This document shows positions 11,616 to 23,190 of a stretch of 64,000 nt of DNA, in pieces; positions within the stretch are counted from its first letter, which is position 1, and the number at the start of each line of letters is the position of its first letter. Both the position numbers and the translations under genes were made by a program. Origin of the DNA: Micropterus salmoides (taxonomy: Eukaryota; Chordata; Actinopteri; Centrarchiformes; Centrarchidae); NCBI RefSeq assembly GCF_014851395.1, contig NW_024044348.1, positions 30,399,874 through 30,463,873 of the forward strand, given 5' to 3'. The notes under the pieces were generated by a model. That model did not search any database, was not told the DNA's origin, and saw only the letters and a list, made by a program, of their open reading frames with translations.

Positions 11616-13069
11616 TGTAAAAATAAATAAAACAAAAAACAACGCATAAGTTGATGTTAATGTATGTTATAGATGTTTTGAATGTTTAAGGATTTAGAAA
11701 TATTAACTGTTAAGCTGGAGACACAGAATTCAGTGAGGATCCATCTGGAGGCATTGGACCAATGAACGTCTAGCTGCTGGGTGATGAAATTGCACGTTGT
11801 GCAGTGCTTAGATGTGGATTATCTGTTTTCAACATAGCAGCCAGTTCAGAAACCTTCTCTTATTAGAGCTAAACAGTAGAGTGAAATATGTTTCTGAAAT
11901 GCAGCAGGGTCATATTTATTATTTTTTCCCTGTCAGGATGATAGATGTCGGAATGTTAACATTACACCTGAAATATATTATTTTTTCAGCACTTTGGTTG
12001 AAATCCTTTCAGCCACCTTACACAAGTGTTGAAAACAACCTAAGAGTGAGTTTGAGTGACAGGAGTGGCATTGGAACAGGGCTGCCAAGACAGCCTGTAT
12101 CCCTTTCACAAGCTGGAAGTAGAGGCTGGCTGAAAATGGCATCTCCTGGGAAAGCCAACAACTGGCTATCACCCTGACCGTTTGTCTTCATCAATCAACC
12201 TGCGTTTGTTGACCAAGCAACATGATGTCACTATTAATTTCATGCATTCCTTTAATGGGGTCCAGAGGGGAGCCCTATCCTCACAGTAGGCATTTCCTAT
12301 CCTGTTGCATTGTGGAATATGTCCGCTTCCTTTTAAGAGATCAGTTGGACTTTTTCAAAGTTTTACTTCTTATGTTGTTGTTTCCCTCCCTCCTTTTCAT
12401 CTCCCCTTCATTCCTGTCTGCCGTTTCCCCCCTCATGGTGTTATTTGCTTTGCTTTGTCATACCTCCTCTGGTTGGAAGCAGCTCCACTGTGTTTGTATC
12501 CTTGTTATGTGAGTACTTGTGATGATTTCCACTTATTTGCCGAGGTATACACTGAACTGGATGTACCGAACCTTTTGATCAACCCTCAGATTTCATGAAC
12601 AGATACTGGCGCTGTGTGCTCAGATCAGCGCATTAGCGTTTCATTTGAAAGAATGGTGTCACTGTGTTGACAAGCTCATGATAAGTTGGTGGCTTCTAAG
12701 GGAAAATGTTTAAAGCAGATAAATGCCTCAGGACTCCATCTGTCTGTCTCATTGTCCTGATTGTAGTTTATTTTTGGTGATTATGAAAACCTGCTTTAAA
12801 CAGGCTTTGGGGATGTTGGTTTATTAGCTTTAGATGAAGTATGCCCCTTGCGTGATGATTCCGCACAAGGTACTTAATGTTATCTCTTCTGACTTCTGTG
12901 CATCTGTATTTACGGTCTACATGACTGGCTTTTTTATCATTCCTTTGATTATCACAAAGGAGGAGGGAGTTGTGAATGATATTCCTTGCTCTTAGTCTCA
13001 CATACTCCCTTCCTTCCTTCTCAGTCTCTCCCCCTCTCTCTCCCTGTTACTGCACCTCTCCTCTGGCTT
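11616..13069. other. Non-coding stretch, no gene seen
   Basis: Open frames up to 121 codons (11812-12177) show no family resemblance. A pyrimidine-rich patch lies at about 12364-12440. The segment 12598-12640 (cagatcagcgcattagcg) is GC-richer and of high complexity, but is too short to call. Confidence 0.55.
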
Positions 13070-13125
13070 TAAGAGGCTTAGCAGCAGCTTAGCGCCCAGG
13101 TCAAACTGACCTTTGCCCTTCATCT
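13070..13125. promoter_or_regulatory. Candidate nuclear-receptor composite site (IR3 plus DR1)
   Basis: Positions 13098-13112 read AGGTCA-AAC-TGACCT, a perfect inverted repeat with a 3-bp spacer, which is the consensus estrogen response element. The right half-site is shared with 13107-13119, whose minus strand reads AGGGCA-A-AGGTCA, a DR1 element of the type used by HNF4, COUP-TF and RXR heterodimers. The 12 fixed bases of the palindrome would be expected by chance well under once in 64 kb. Binding is inferred from motif only. Confidence 0.5.
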
Positions 13126-13218
13126 GTCAGCCTTTTGATGTGGTGCCAGCCTGGGCTGCTTGCTACGCTCTGCCTTTAACAGCACGTCCAGGGGTCAGTG
13201 GAGGGCTCTGCTTCAGGA

Positions 13219-13290
13219 CCCCACCCTACCCTAACACCCTCCCACCCCCCAATCCACAACCACCACCACCACCTCCCGCCTCCCTTGCAG
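13219..13290 (-). other. C-rich tract with G-quadruplex potential on the minus strand
   Basis: The + strand runs cccc-a-ccc-ta-ccc-taaca-ccc-t-ccc-a-cccccc (13219-13250). The minus strand therefore carries at least four G-runs with loops of 1-5 nt, fitting the usual G-quadruplex pattern. A (CCA)n run follows at about 13259-13276. Overlapping open frames here (13113-13505) are proline-rich or glycine-rich artefacts of this composition. Confidence 0.55.
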
Positions 13291-13873
13291 ATGTCTCTGT
13301 CTCTGATGCCCCCCTCTCCACCGCCCTCTGTCCTCCCTTGGCTCTTCCCTGCCCCAGTGCCCATTATTATTTTATAGTTTGGTTCTGCATTCCTTTCAGT
13401 CAGGCTGCGGTGGAAGGCAGACCTTTGGCTTTATTGCTTACACATGTCCATGGCTTTCTCCCTCAGCAGGGAGAGACAAAACAGCAAGAGGCAGATGGCC
13501 AATAGGGGCCAACCATCTAAACTCTCCCCACCTTGAACTAATCGTTGGGGGCCAGAGTGTGGCTCTACCTCAGCCCTGTGCCAGTGGGGTTTCAATTTGT
13601 AGAGACATAAACAGATACTAAAGCCAAGGTAACAACACAGTGATTTATCAAGCCAGTTCACATCAAATTATCACAGCGCCCCCCTGCTGTCAGGCCCCAT
13701 AATAGCCCCCAGCCCAGCCCCTTCTTCAGAGGTGCACCGTGGTCACACTTCATTTAGGAGTGCACAAACATGTGTCCCTCTGTCTGGTTTCCCTCTGAGC
13801 GTGACGCTTCACACCAGCCAGTGATCATCCTGGACAGAGCGTCAAGAGATTAAAGAGGATGTGAATGTCTGCA

Positions 13874-13875
<2 letters not shown>
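13291..13875. other. Non-coding stretch, no gene seen
   Basis: Moderately GC-rich ordinary sequence. A cytosine run (agcgcccccctgctgtcagg near 13675) loosely resembles a CTCF core, but with an inserted base, so it is not called. Confidence 0.5.

Positions 13876-13923
<48 letters not shown>
13876..13923. repeat. (TG)n microsatellite
   Basis: An uninterrupted TG tract of about 47 bp, followed by a looser GT-rich tail to about 13955. Such dinucleotide tracts are abundant in fish genomes and are usually polymorphic. The histidine/threonine open frame on the minus strand is only the repeat being read in frame. Confidence 0.97.
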
Positions 13924-13925
<2 letters not shown>

Positions 13926-15244
13926 TGTTGATAAATGTGTACGTGTGTGCATGTGCTTCTGATGTGCATACAGGCAGTATACTTGCTCATATACATATAG
14001 TGTAGAATTTGTGTGCTATGATTGTAATAGAAGAAAATGTATCTGTACGGGTGTCTTTGCAAATTATGATAACAAATATAATGTTAATGAGTGTGTATCG
14101 TGACCAACAGTCCACGTGTATTATATTAAACATATGTTGTCTTCCTTTCTTTATTTCATCACCTGGAACAGATAACAAAAGTAGTTGTTGGTGGAAAAGC
14201 ACTCGAGTCAAGTTGAATTGTGTATGCCTGTGCAAGCCAGGTATGTAACAGAATCTATCTTGAAATAAACAGATTATTTTTCTGTAGCAAAATCATGTTT
14301 CACTTTAATATGGTGCCTGAACAGAGTGCTGCCTTTGATCTCCACCAGCAGAGCCCAGCACATGGATAATATATCTTTCAGAGATAAAAGTAAAAATGTG
14401 TGCTAGGTGATGATGTCATGCAGTTGTGGCCGCAAGCCTGGGAGAAAAGCAAACTTTCACAGGCGAGGCTATCCCAGGGATCACTAAGGGTGCTCTCTGA
14501 GCCTTTGGGGAAATCAATTACACATTGTCCGAACTGTGATTCCTGCTGTAGGAACTCAATCGTGGGGGCCTTCTGCAGAGGATCATCCCGATGAGTTTGG
14601 ACACTGTTTTTGCTCCCTGGTGTCTCCCACCACCCCCACCTTTGCAATTCGCTACATTTGTGTGCAGCTTACAATTCTACAGAGAGTCATTTATCATCAT
14701 TTGCTGGCGTATCTGTCTTGAGTGCCTTAGCTTTGATCATGTTGTATTTTATACTTAACATCTGTTCTACATTTAACCTTCTGTAATGCTTTTGTTCAGA
14801 AACTATTACCCTGGCATAACAGGGGAAGAGTTTACCTGGTGACTTTGTAGCCAGAGTAAATCTGGCATATTTGTCATGGCCGGGTAAATAAACGATCCAC
14901 CACTTGAAACGTTGTGATAAGCAGATCTCCCCTGCCATTTCCTGCCTAATAGGACAGGACTCAGAGCAATCCCGTGCTTCCTCTTACGTGATCTTCTCTT
15001 CTTTTAAAAGCTTATCTACTCCTAAATCATCCTCTTTGAATTGGGAGGACAGTGTATTTTTTGTATTTTCTCTAACTGTTTCCAGCTCTATCATTTCCAG
15101 TCTTTCTCTGAGGCTTGCTCTCTACTTATGCATGCTGGCACTCCACCTATGCCCCCCAACCCTGCTCCCTTCCTCCCCCCCCCTCTCTCTGGCCTCAGGG
15201 ACCCAGGAGCATAAGGCCCTGACCCCCCCTCCTCCTCCGCCAAT
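13924..15244. other. Non-coding stretch, no gene seen
   Basis: AT-rich sequence to about 14300, then mixed sequence. A C-rich patch lies at about 15160-15240. Open frames up to 115 codons (14904-15251) have no recognisable content. Confidence 0.55.
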
Positions 15245-15495
15245 GCACTAATCATCTCTAATCAGAAGTGAAATGCATTTTTCTAAGGAAGTAGCTGGAA
15301 AATTTCACAATCTGCATTTCTCCGACCAAGCTGATTAGAGAAACATTATCCTGCTTTCACAGTCACTTCCAATCTGCCTTTAATCTGTCACTTCAATCGC
15401 CTAATTATTTAGTCAATGACCTGGGGACGCAATCTTATAAAAGAATGAAATGCATGCCATATCATTTTCCCTTTCATTTATGCATGATATCGCTG
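15245..15495. promoter_or_regulatory. Candidate cis-regulatory island
   Basis: A dense block of homeodomain-like words: ctctaatcag near 15255, gctgattagag near 15331, CTAATTATTTAG around 15401-15411 (TAATTA at 15402-15407) and tgaaatgcat words at both ends. There are no simple repeats and no coding frame. The texture is like that of deeply conserved vertebrate non-coding elements. Conservation is not shown. Confidence 0.38.
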
Positions 15496-18479
15496 GTTAC
15501 ATGTTATGTTCCCTTGAGCTAAATATGCAAGTATTGTACATGTATATGTGTGTCTATGTCTCGTTTGTGTTTCAGTGCATGCATGCGTGTGCGTGTGTGC
15601 ACTGTGCAGGCATTTATTGTCCTTGCCCATCGCATCCATACACATGGGTGGATGTGTGCTTGAGCGTGTGTCAACAGGAGCTTGTTTAGAAGCTGCTGAG
15701 CTGTGAATGCTGGCTTGGGGTAATGCAGTTTAGCCCTTAGTTGGAAGAGCCTTTAGGGAATGAGACTCTGTGGGGGAGTCGTGTTATTGGAAAGGTCATG
15801 ATTACAGTAGGGGGTCAAAATAACTCGCTGACACTCTTTATACACAAGTGACTGCTATTGTGCCTCAGGGTGTCAAGAACTATATTGAGTATTGACTATG
15901 TGTCACAACAATAAAAAGGAAACCTGTTCTCCATTGGCAAATGTTCTACCTCCACAGAGTGTGAAGTCAGGACAAAAGGTAAAAATACCTTCAGTGTCAA
16001 TAAGACCATCATGTTGACATGCTAATTTTACTGCAGAGAGGAAAAGAACATTAATGTTTTTTAAGATTGCAATTCTGAATTGTTCATAAAAAACCGACTG
16101 AAGAACTTAAGAATTGCTGCCTTTTCCCTTTTACTTCTTTCTACATCAAATGTCGAAAAGTTCTTTTTTTTTACTTTACTGGGGAAAAATAGCTGCATTA
16201 CTGACTTAAGAAGCACATATAGTAGTTAACCTCCAAGTCTCATTTGCTAGATCTCTCAGACGGAAACCTTTAATTCAGGACATTGTAACCCAGGTCACGT
16301 AATAAAGGTTGAATAAAGAAGAAATATGTTGGTATTATTCAGTGCTTACATTTGTGGCAGGACGTTGCATATTCCCTGGTTATGCTCACTTAACTTTAAA
16401 GATATATTCGATTGCATTATCCACATAAAGATGCATATGAGAGAGAGGATAAAGAAAAGGGAGGGAGAGGAGAGAGGGAGTGAAGGACTTTGAACTTACT
16501 GCACAGTGTGGCCCACTTACAGTAGTCCTAGTCTGACACAGGACCCAGCCAGCCCGATAAGAACCCAGACCTGTCCAAGGGCAGCTGTCTCTCTTTCATC
16601 TTTGCCTTCACTGGATAGCAACTCCTTCCTCTATTTGTAGCCGCCTCACTTCACTTATCAAGTGTGGATTCTGGAGAGCCATCATGCCAATTTGTTCCTG
16701 ACACCCAATCCGCTAATAAACCTGCTTGGAAATGTGCTTTTAAAAGAGTGTAAGAAAACATTCCACAGTCTGGCTATGATGCAGGTCCAGAGTCCCACCA
16801 GCCCTTTGCTAAAGCCAGTGCTTAGCACCTCCATCCGTGCAAAACACACCATCAGAGGTCATGAACCCTGGTACTCAGAGAACACTTTGACCATGGGAAT
16901 AGCAGTGTTAAAGCCAAAACAAAAAGATGCACATCAAACACCAAGAGATTCTGCTGGTGATTTACTGATGACTGATTTCTTGCATTTTGGCCCCACATTT
17001 TACTGTGTTTTTACAACTCTACAATTCTTTTATTCAAGACTTTGCTCTCTTTCTATCAGAAACCATACCAAATTGATACATTGTACAATATGAGCTGCAA
17101 GCAGAGTCTAGATGCAAAGCCTGCTCAGACACAATCACTTATTACACAAGACTGATACTCACAAAACAAATTAGTCAGAAATTGATTCTGTATGGACTTT
17201 GTTGAAGACTGCAGTGTGACAGTTATTATTGACATACCCAGCTGTTAGATGCAGCAGCAAACTGACAAATCAGTCCTGATGCACTAGCATTAAAGTTAAA
17301 AGTGCATAGAAATAAGCAGAACCTTTGTATCAGAACAAATATTGACTTGTTCATATGTCTGACTGGCAGAGACACTGCAGTGATCAGTATATAATAACAG
17401 ATGGTGCTGTAACAGAGAGAGAATGGGGGGTGCTGGAGAGAGTTGATGTGTGAGCTATTTCAGGAATGCTGGAGAGGAAATGTATTGATCGGGACACTTA
17501 GACTTGATAAGGACGTCAGGTTTAAGAGGAGCAAGGCAATCATTAAGTACACCACTGGCCGCTGTTGTTGAAAAAATACATTTGTTGCTTAACCCCCCCC
17601 CCCAACACCTTTCCTTCTCTTTTCTTTTTTCCTCTTTATTTGTCTCTTTCTTGCCAGAGGTGAAAAGAAAATCTCATCTCCATCAGGCTAAATTGTGGTG
17701 GGCAGCATTATCAGTTCAAAAGACCTGGGGATTTGACAGCTCCCACTCCATGGTGATTAATTACTTCTCGACTGTGGTGGGCCCTTCTTTCCCCTCTCTC
17801 TCCCTGCCTGCTGCTGTAGTGGTGGTGGTGGCTGGAGGCAACACATGATAAGTGCTGCCCTTATTACTGGTCTCACTGGGAAAAGGCCCAGGCAGCACTG
17901 GGCTAACGCAAGCCAATCACATCCCCTGCACCACATGGGGTTAGGAAAGCTTGCAAGATACATGCCCTTTGTTCACTCTTTAGTGTGTAATAGAAAGGTA
18001 CGGTGCTGCCAACTCTGTTTGTGATGTTGGGTTAAATAACCTCTTCTGCTCTTCAATCTCTCTTTCCATCCATCCATCCCTCCTTCAGTCCCTCACCTCT
18101 AGGGTTAGAAGGGGTTTTGATGTATTCTTTAATTACTGCACCAGACAGGATAGGAACTGCAGACTCTACAGCTCTCTATTATCATCAGCCAAGGGGAAGA
18201 AGGACACTCCTCATCATATGTCTGATGGACAGAATTAATCACTTATGAACATCATACAGGAAAAGCCATTTATTATAACCAGTGTAATCACACAAGAGAA
18301 GTAGCTTCAATCAACCAAAAGATACCTCAATATAGTTAAGCACTTAGCAATGTACATATTTGTATTACAAGCCTGTGGCAGTCTGTCTTTTCCACTGTTA
18401 TTCACATTCTGTGGTTCTCAAGGTTCTGCACACAGCTGGTCCTTGAGCTTCATGTCTCCCTGTAGGCTCCACTGTTTGG
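15496..18479. other. Non-coding stretch, no gene seen
   Basis: GT-rich runs occur at about 15538-15605. A purine-rich patch lies at 16437-16484 and an uninterrupted run of eleven C at 17593-17603. The open frame at 16662-17093 (143 codons) has no family resemblance and low coding character. Nothing else stands out. Confidence 0.55.
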
Positions 18480-18614
18480 CTTGTGTGTTTGAGTGGCACT
18501 TTCCCCGAGGCTGTGCCTGTTTGTGTCTGTGTATGTGTTTTTGTGTATGGTTCTGCATATGTGTTTCTGTGTGTGTGTATGTGTGCATGCATGCTTGTGT
18601 GTGTGTGTGTGTGC
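18480..18614. repeat. Imperfect GT-rich microsatellite
   Basis: GT dinucleotides with frequent interruptions (ct, at, gc) run for about 130 bp, ending with a clean GT tract at about 18596-18613. It is degraded simple sequence. Confidence 0.85.
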
Positions 18615-19379
18615 CTAAATAAGCCTACATTGGAAAGCTTCATTATTGGACCTGTCAGTGCTGTAAGTCTCCCCGAAGGCAACGAGGTGGAGATGAGAGA
18701 CAGAAAGACACACTGTAGGGCAGCGTGCACACTCGCCTGTCACACACCTGTCCCCAACGGTGGGCATACAGGCCATTATGATGTCTTCCAGATGGACACA
18801 TCTGTCTGTTTCCCTGGGAACAAATCTGCTAAAAGCAGGGAGAGACTCATAAATAAGCTGTCTCTGGTGGAGTTTTTATTTGTTTATCTGCCATAGCACG
18901 CTGCCTGGATGCCATGATGTATGGTGCGAGAAGACACCTCCGGAGACACCTTTTAGAGCTACGTTAGATCCCTCAGATAACATGTGTTAAGATGTCAATA
19001 TTGTATTAGAATCCAATGATCTCCTGTTTCCCTCTACATCATTATTAGAATGGTAATAGATTAGCCCATTGTGGAGAGGAGTCTATTTTCACCCTACAGT
19101 TTAGGCTTATGTTCCAGAAAAATGTTATTTTAACAGCTGTAGCTTGTCATGTTGTTTATTGGACCTCCATTTGTCCCTCCTCTCTCTTCCAATGGGAACA
19201 GAGAAGATGAGTGACAAGCAAGCAAGGTGAACCTTTCCTAGACTGGGGACCTTTTCCTGGTACATAGAATCAGAACAACCCCTTGCTGCACCGCCCCATA
19301 ATCCCTGGCATTTTGTTTTGATGCTCCACAGCATGAAAATGAGGGAATATGGCAATGTTATGGCATTTGAAGTCAATAT
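18615..19379. other. Non-coding stretch, no gene seen
   Basis: Ordinary mixed sequence. Open frames that extend out of the GT repeat into this block are not credible genes. Confidence 0.55.
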
Positions 19380-19660
19380 GTATTATAAAATCAATCTAGA
19401 TGAAGATCTGCCCATCCCTCTAATTAGACGGGGTGACTGGAGATTGATTTTTAATTGCAAAAGTAATTACATGGAGCAGATAGCCAGTGACATTTGATTA
19501 TCTAGGTGATTGATTAAAAGGCCTGGCTGCTGGGGCAGACTGTCAGCCAGCTGAATCCAGACAAAAGAGAAAATTAAAAAAGTTGTCCCGTTTGTAATCA
19601 CGAATTTCAAGGGTGAAATTACAAAGCCAAACATCCCCTTAGAGAAGCCCAGCATCCTTC
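19380..19660. promoter_or_regulatory. Candidate cis-regulatory island
   Basis: It contains TAATTA at 19421-19426, gattgatttttaattgc around 19442-19458, aattacat near 19464, and TGATTGAT at 19507-19514 followed at once by TAA. TGATTGAT is the core recognised by PBX/HOX complexes. The block is free of simple repeats and frames. It is one of the richer homeodomain-motif clusters in the window. Confidence 0.4.
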
Positions 19661-22600
19661 CACTTTGCGCCTGTCTGCCCTCCTATCTCACCCCCGCCGT
19701 CACAACACCCACAACGCAAGACCCCCGTGACACGCTAAAAAGGGTGAAACAATGATGTGAAAAATGAATTGAGGAATTGTTCTGTTACAGACAGCCTGGT
19801 GCGTAAATGATGGGTGCATATATCTGTTTAGCAGCCTTGTCACATAATCATAGGCAGATAGGAAAGAGAGCGAGGGAGCAGTACAGACAGACCGAAAGAA
19901 GGACAGAGAAACAGAGCGAAGGAAAGCTCTTATCTCTCAGACTGCTCCTTCACTCATCTTCATCTCTTGTCATCTCCCCACAATAGGGGCCTGCACTTGT
20001 TCATTGTTGTCTGTCGACCGGTAAGGGAGTGAGACTAAATAAACAGCAGAATAACATATTTTTTCCCCCTGTGTGTTTGGGAAAGTCAGAAGAAATCCTC
20101 TTTCATGTTGTCTTTTTCTTCTCCTCCTCATCTGTCATTCTCGTGCGATCCCTCTCTTAGAAAATGAACGATGACAAGGTAAACCGTCGGGGGGACAGCT
20201 GAACCGTTTATGAGACTGACAAAAGCTGTTTATGTGGCTGTGATGGACAGGGCTGAGTGATGACAGATAGAAAAGAAATACATTCTTCATGTCAACCTGC
20301 ATGCAAGTTAGACTATATATCAGCTGTTGGGAATGTTAAGTGAGTGTACGTTACAGTCTTGTGAATGCATATTTTGTTTTTTATCCTTACTTAGGTATCA
20401 GAATTCTTAGCATTGTCAGTTTCTGGCTAAGAGAGAGAGAGAAAACATTCAGCTCTTATCTCTAGTTTTACCCAATAGCTTTTACACAATAATATCATTC
20501 TACTTAGCCACAGTTGTTGGGAAGCCCCCACTGACACACGCACACACACATACAAAAGCAGATACACAAAGCAACATGTTGTGTTCACTGTCCTCATAAG
20601 GAGGTCCATTTATTTCTCACCGTAGGACGTGCCTATAAATTATGCCTGGTTAAGGTATCATTTAGCCTGAACTGTTAAGCCACTCCTGTCATTTTAGTGG
20701 AAGGTTCACTCTTTGCGCTTTCCGTGAAGGCAACATTTATGTCTTTAATTTACAGCTCCTTGCCTGGAGGATACTCCTTGGCTTTATGAAGTGGTATTAG
20801 GGGGCCTATTTAGTTGTCATGGCAGAGCACTGCTCAGTGTGGTGCAGCCAGCAGAAGCCATCCCCTGAAAAAGGAGAGACGAGGGAGCAAAGGCAGCGAT
20901 TTCAAATGAGAATCGCTGTCCTTTTAACTCAAAGAGCTCTGTAGCCTGGCAGGAGCAGCTGAGCAGGGTCTTTGAAGGGAGGTAAAGAGAGAGAGAGAGA
21001 GGGGAGGGGAAATGAAACAGGCATGGGCCAGCCCCACATATTATTCCCCCTCAGGACGTACAGAGTCTATATTGGCTGAAGCGGCATGGCCCCTGGGGTC
21101 ACAGCTCCTTCTCTGGCTCACAGAGCTGCAGCACTAAGAGGGACTTTCCTCTGTCTGCCTCAGAAACAGGCTGGCGAGTGTCTGCGGGTAAACCATCACA
21201 CATGTGCCTCCCAGCACCGGGCCTGGGCTCTGCGGGTGAACACAAAGCAGCGGCACTTATTAAATTTCCATGAAGTTTACCAAATTTGCGGGATCAGTGG
21301 GGTGAGGCCGTTGGGGAGTCCATGCTATCGCCTGCAGCTTCCCTCTGCTACTGAAACCCAGTGTGGTGGTGGGCCTCACCCTCCCTCTCGATCTCCATCT
21401 TCAGCCTGTGTCTGTCCTTCCTAGCTTAACATTTGAAGAGGATTTTTACTGGCTTGGCCTTGTACCCTGCAGAACTTGCTGCCCATATCCTACAGGGGCC
21501 CCAGAGGGCACGGGTGTAGCAGGCCAGAAATAACTATAAAAGCAAATAGACACATGGTCACATCATGGCTTGGGATTTGATTGCGATTTGCATCAGTAAA
21601 TTATATTCAACACATATTACACATGCGGATAGTTACATTCCAGTCAGACTGAATGGTCATGCTGCAATATAGTACAGAAATCTAAAAAAAAAAAGAAAGG
21701 AAAATTATCGCTCGGAGGATGTAGTTCCCTTTATCCAGTGAGAAATGAAGGCAAGCTATAGCCAACCCCAGAATTTTAGGTAGATAATCCCCTGCATGTC
21801 ATGGGTAGTAAATGCTCACAGCAGGCTGTTCATCAGGGCCAGGACTCTTCCAGATGTGGAACCAGTTACTGAAAAAGCCATCGTATGAGAGCAGAGAGAC
21901 TGTACATAGACCAAAGAACCTTATCCTAAAGAGGGAGTAGCTATGATCTAAAGGTCAGGGATAACTTAAATGATATAATTAAATATTAGTTAAATTGAAT
22001 ACAGTCTTGATATTTGAAAATTTGATAAAAAACAAGCTTTGTGGCATTAGACCATCAGTGCAGCCACTGTAATCAACAATTATTGCATAATTTAATTGAA
22101 TATAATATACTATTACATTTATATGTGCTTGTAATCAATGTCATCTTTATTTGAATTGAATAATTTAATGTTAAGTTCGAGAATTTCTGCAACACAAATG
22201 CAAATGAATGTCAAGCAAGAAAAATCTAAGAACTCTTAAATGTCTCCTAGGTATAAAATATGTTTTGTCTAGTTTCTAGGTTGAGGACAACAATGCATAT
22301 TACTCATGCAACAGACAACCGAGATTTAGCAAGCAAGCGAGGATGTGGTCAATGCAGACGGTCAATTATAGCAAGTGGCAGTCATATACAAATACTTTGC
22401 TTGTGTGTGCATAAATAACAGTTTATTCCCATGTTGTTGTGTCTTTTATGTCCTAGTCTAAACCAAGACCAAATACCCAGGTTCTGAGAGGACAGCTTCT
22501 GTGTGATTCAGCACACTACTTTGAGCCTGCGATGAAAAGATATACACAGACAGCTATCCTATGATTGCAGGTCAGGAGGAAACAGGCCACAACATTTTCC

Positions 22601-23009
22601 AGGTGCAGATGTGTGCTGAACTGTGGACATCATTGTAGGTTAAACTAGACCGTGTTTATCTAACCAATCCTTCATCATTCTTACTCAGGAACTCAAGTCA
22701 CAACCATTGTCTGATTCTCTATGTGCTGTTGCAGCTAATGGAAAAATACAAGCTCGGAAAAGAATAGTAGGGAAGAAAATCACAAATTTCCTCACGCACA
22801 TTTTCTGGCTACCCAGTGTGTCAAAGAACATGTATTTTTTTTAAAAGAGGACAAGACAGGGGAGTCCGTTGTGACCTTAAAGAGCGCATGGGCCCAGCCT
22901 GTTAGATCTAGATGGAGATGAGGTGTACAAGAGTGTCCCATTAGCTAGACCTTTTCACTGCTTTCCCTCTCTGGGTGATACTGGCCTTACTCCAAAAGAA
23001 CTGTGTTTT
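19661..23009. other. Non-coding stretch, no confirmed gene
   Basis: Holds purine-rich patches (19861-19925, 20984-21010), ordinary AT-rich sequence at 21950-22260, and moderately GC-rich sequence at 20930-21420 with an open frame of 112 codons that resembles nothing known. A possible microexon at 20161-20178 is listed separately. Confidence 0.5.
20161..20178 (+). other. Possible 18-nt microexon
   Basis: A long pyrimidine-rich tract (about 20110-20158) ends in ctcttag at 20160. The next 18 bases, aaaatgaacgatgacaag, run to a GTAAAC donor at 20179. Eighteen bases keep frame; one frame reads KMNDDK, and the ATG has A at -3. Such 3-27 nt exons are known in neural genes. The donor lacks G at +5, and nothing flanking supports a transcript, so this may be chance. 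Confidence 0.15.
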
Positions 23010-23190
23010 GATCCCAGGGCATGATAAAGTGTGGCCTGTTGATGGGCCTGATGACATCTGCAGTGTCCGTCTGTGCTCCCAGACAAATGCAACCCAGGAA
23101 GGTTAGTGCTGGCCCTTCTGCCCCTTATCAATCAATTACATTTGGCTTTGTCAGATTAATTGTATGGTGCAGATAGGAACCAGGTAGATT
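23010..23190. promoter_or_regulatory. Candidate cis-regulatory island
   Basis: Contains ATCAATCA at 23127-23134 (the complement of TGATTGAT, PBX/HOX type), running directly into ATTAC, and then gattaattg near 23155. High-complexity sequence without repeats or frames. Confidence 0.33.

Noticed and set aside
13670..13700. CTCF-like core agcgcccccctgctgtc
   Set aside because: An extra C shifts the core, and flanking consensus bases are missing.
13850..14062. Histidine/threonine-repeat open frame
   Set aside because: It is the (TG)n microsatellite read in frame; the same applies at 29960-30193, 51189-50962 and 53328-53561.
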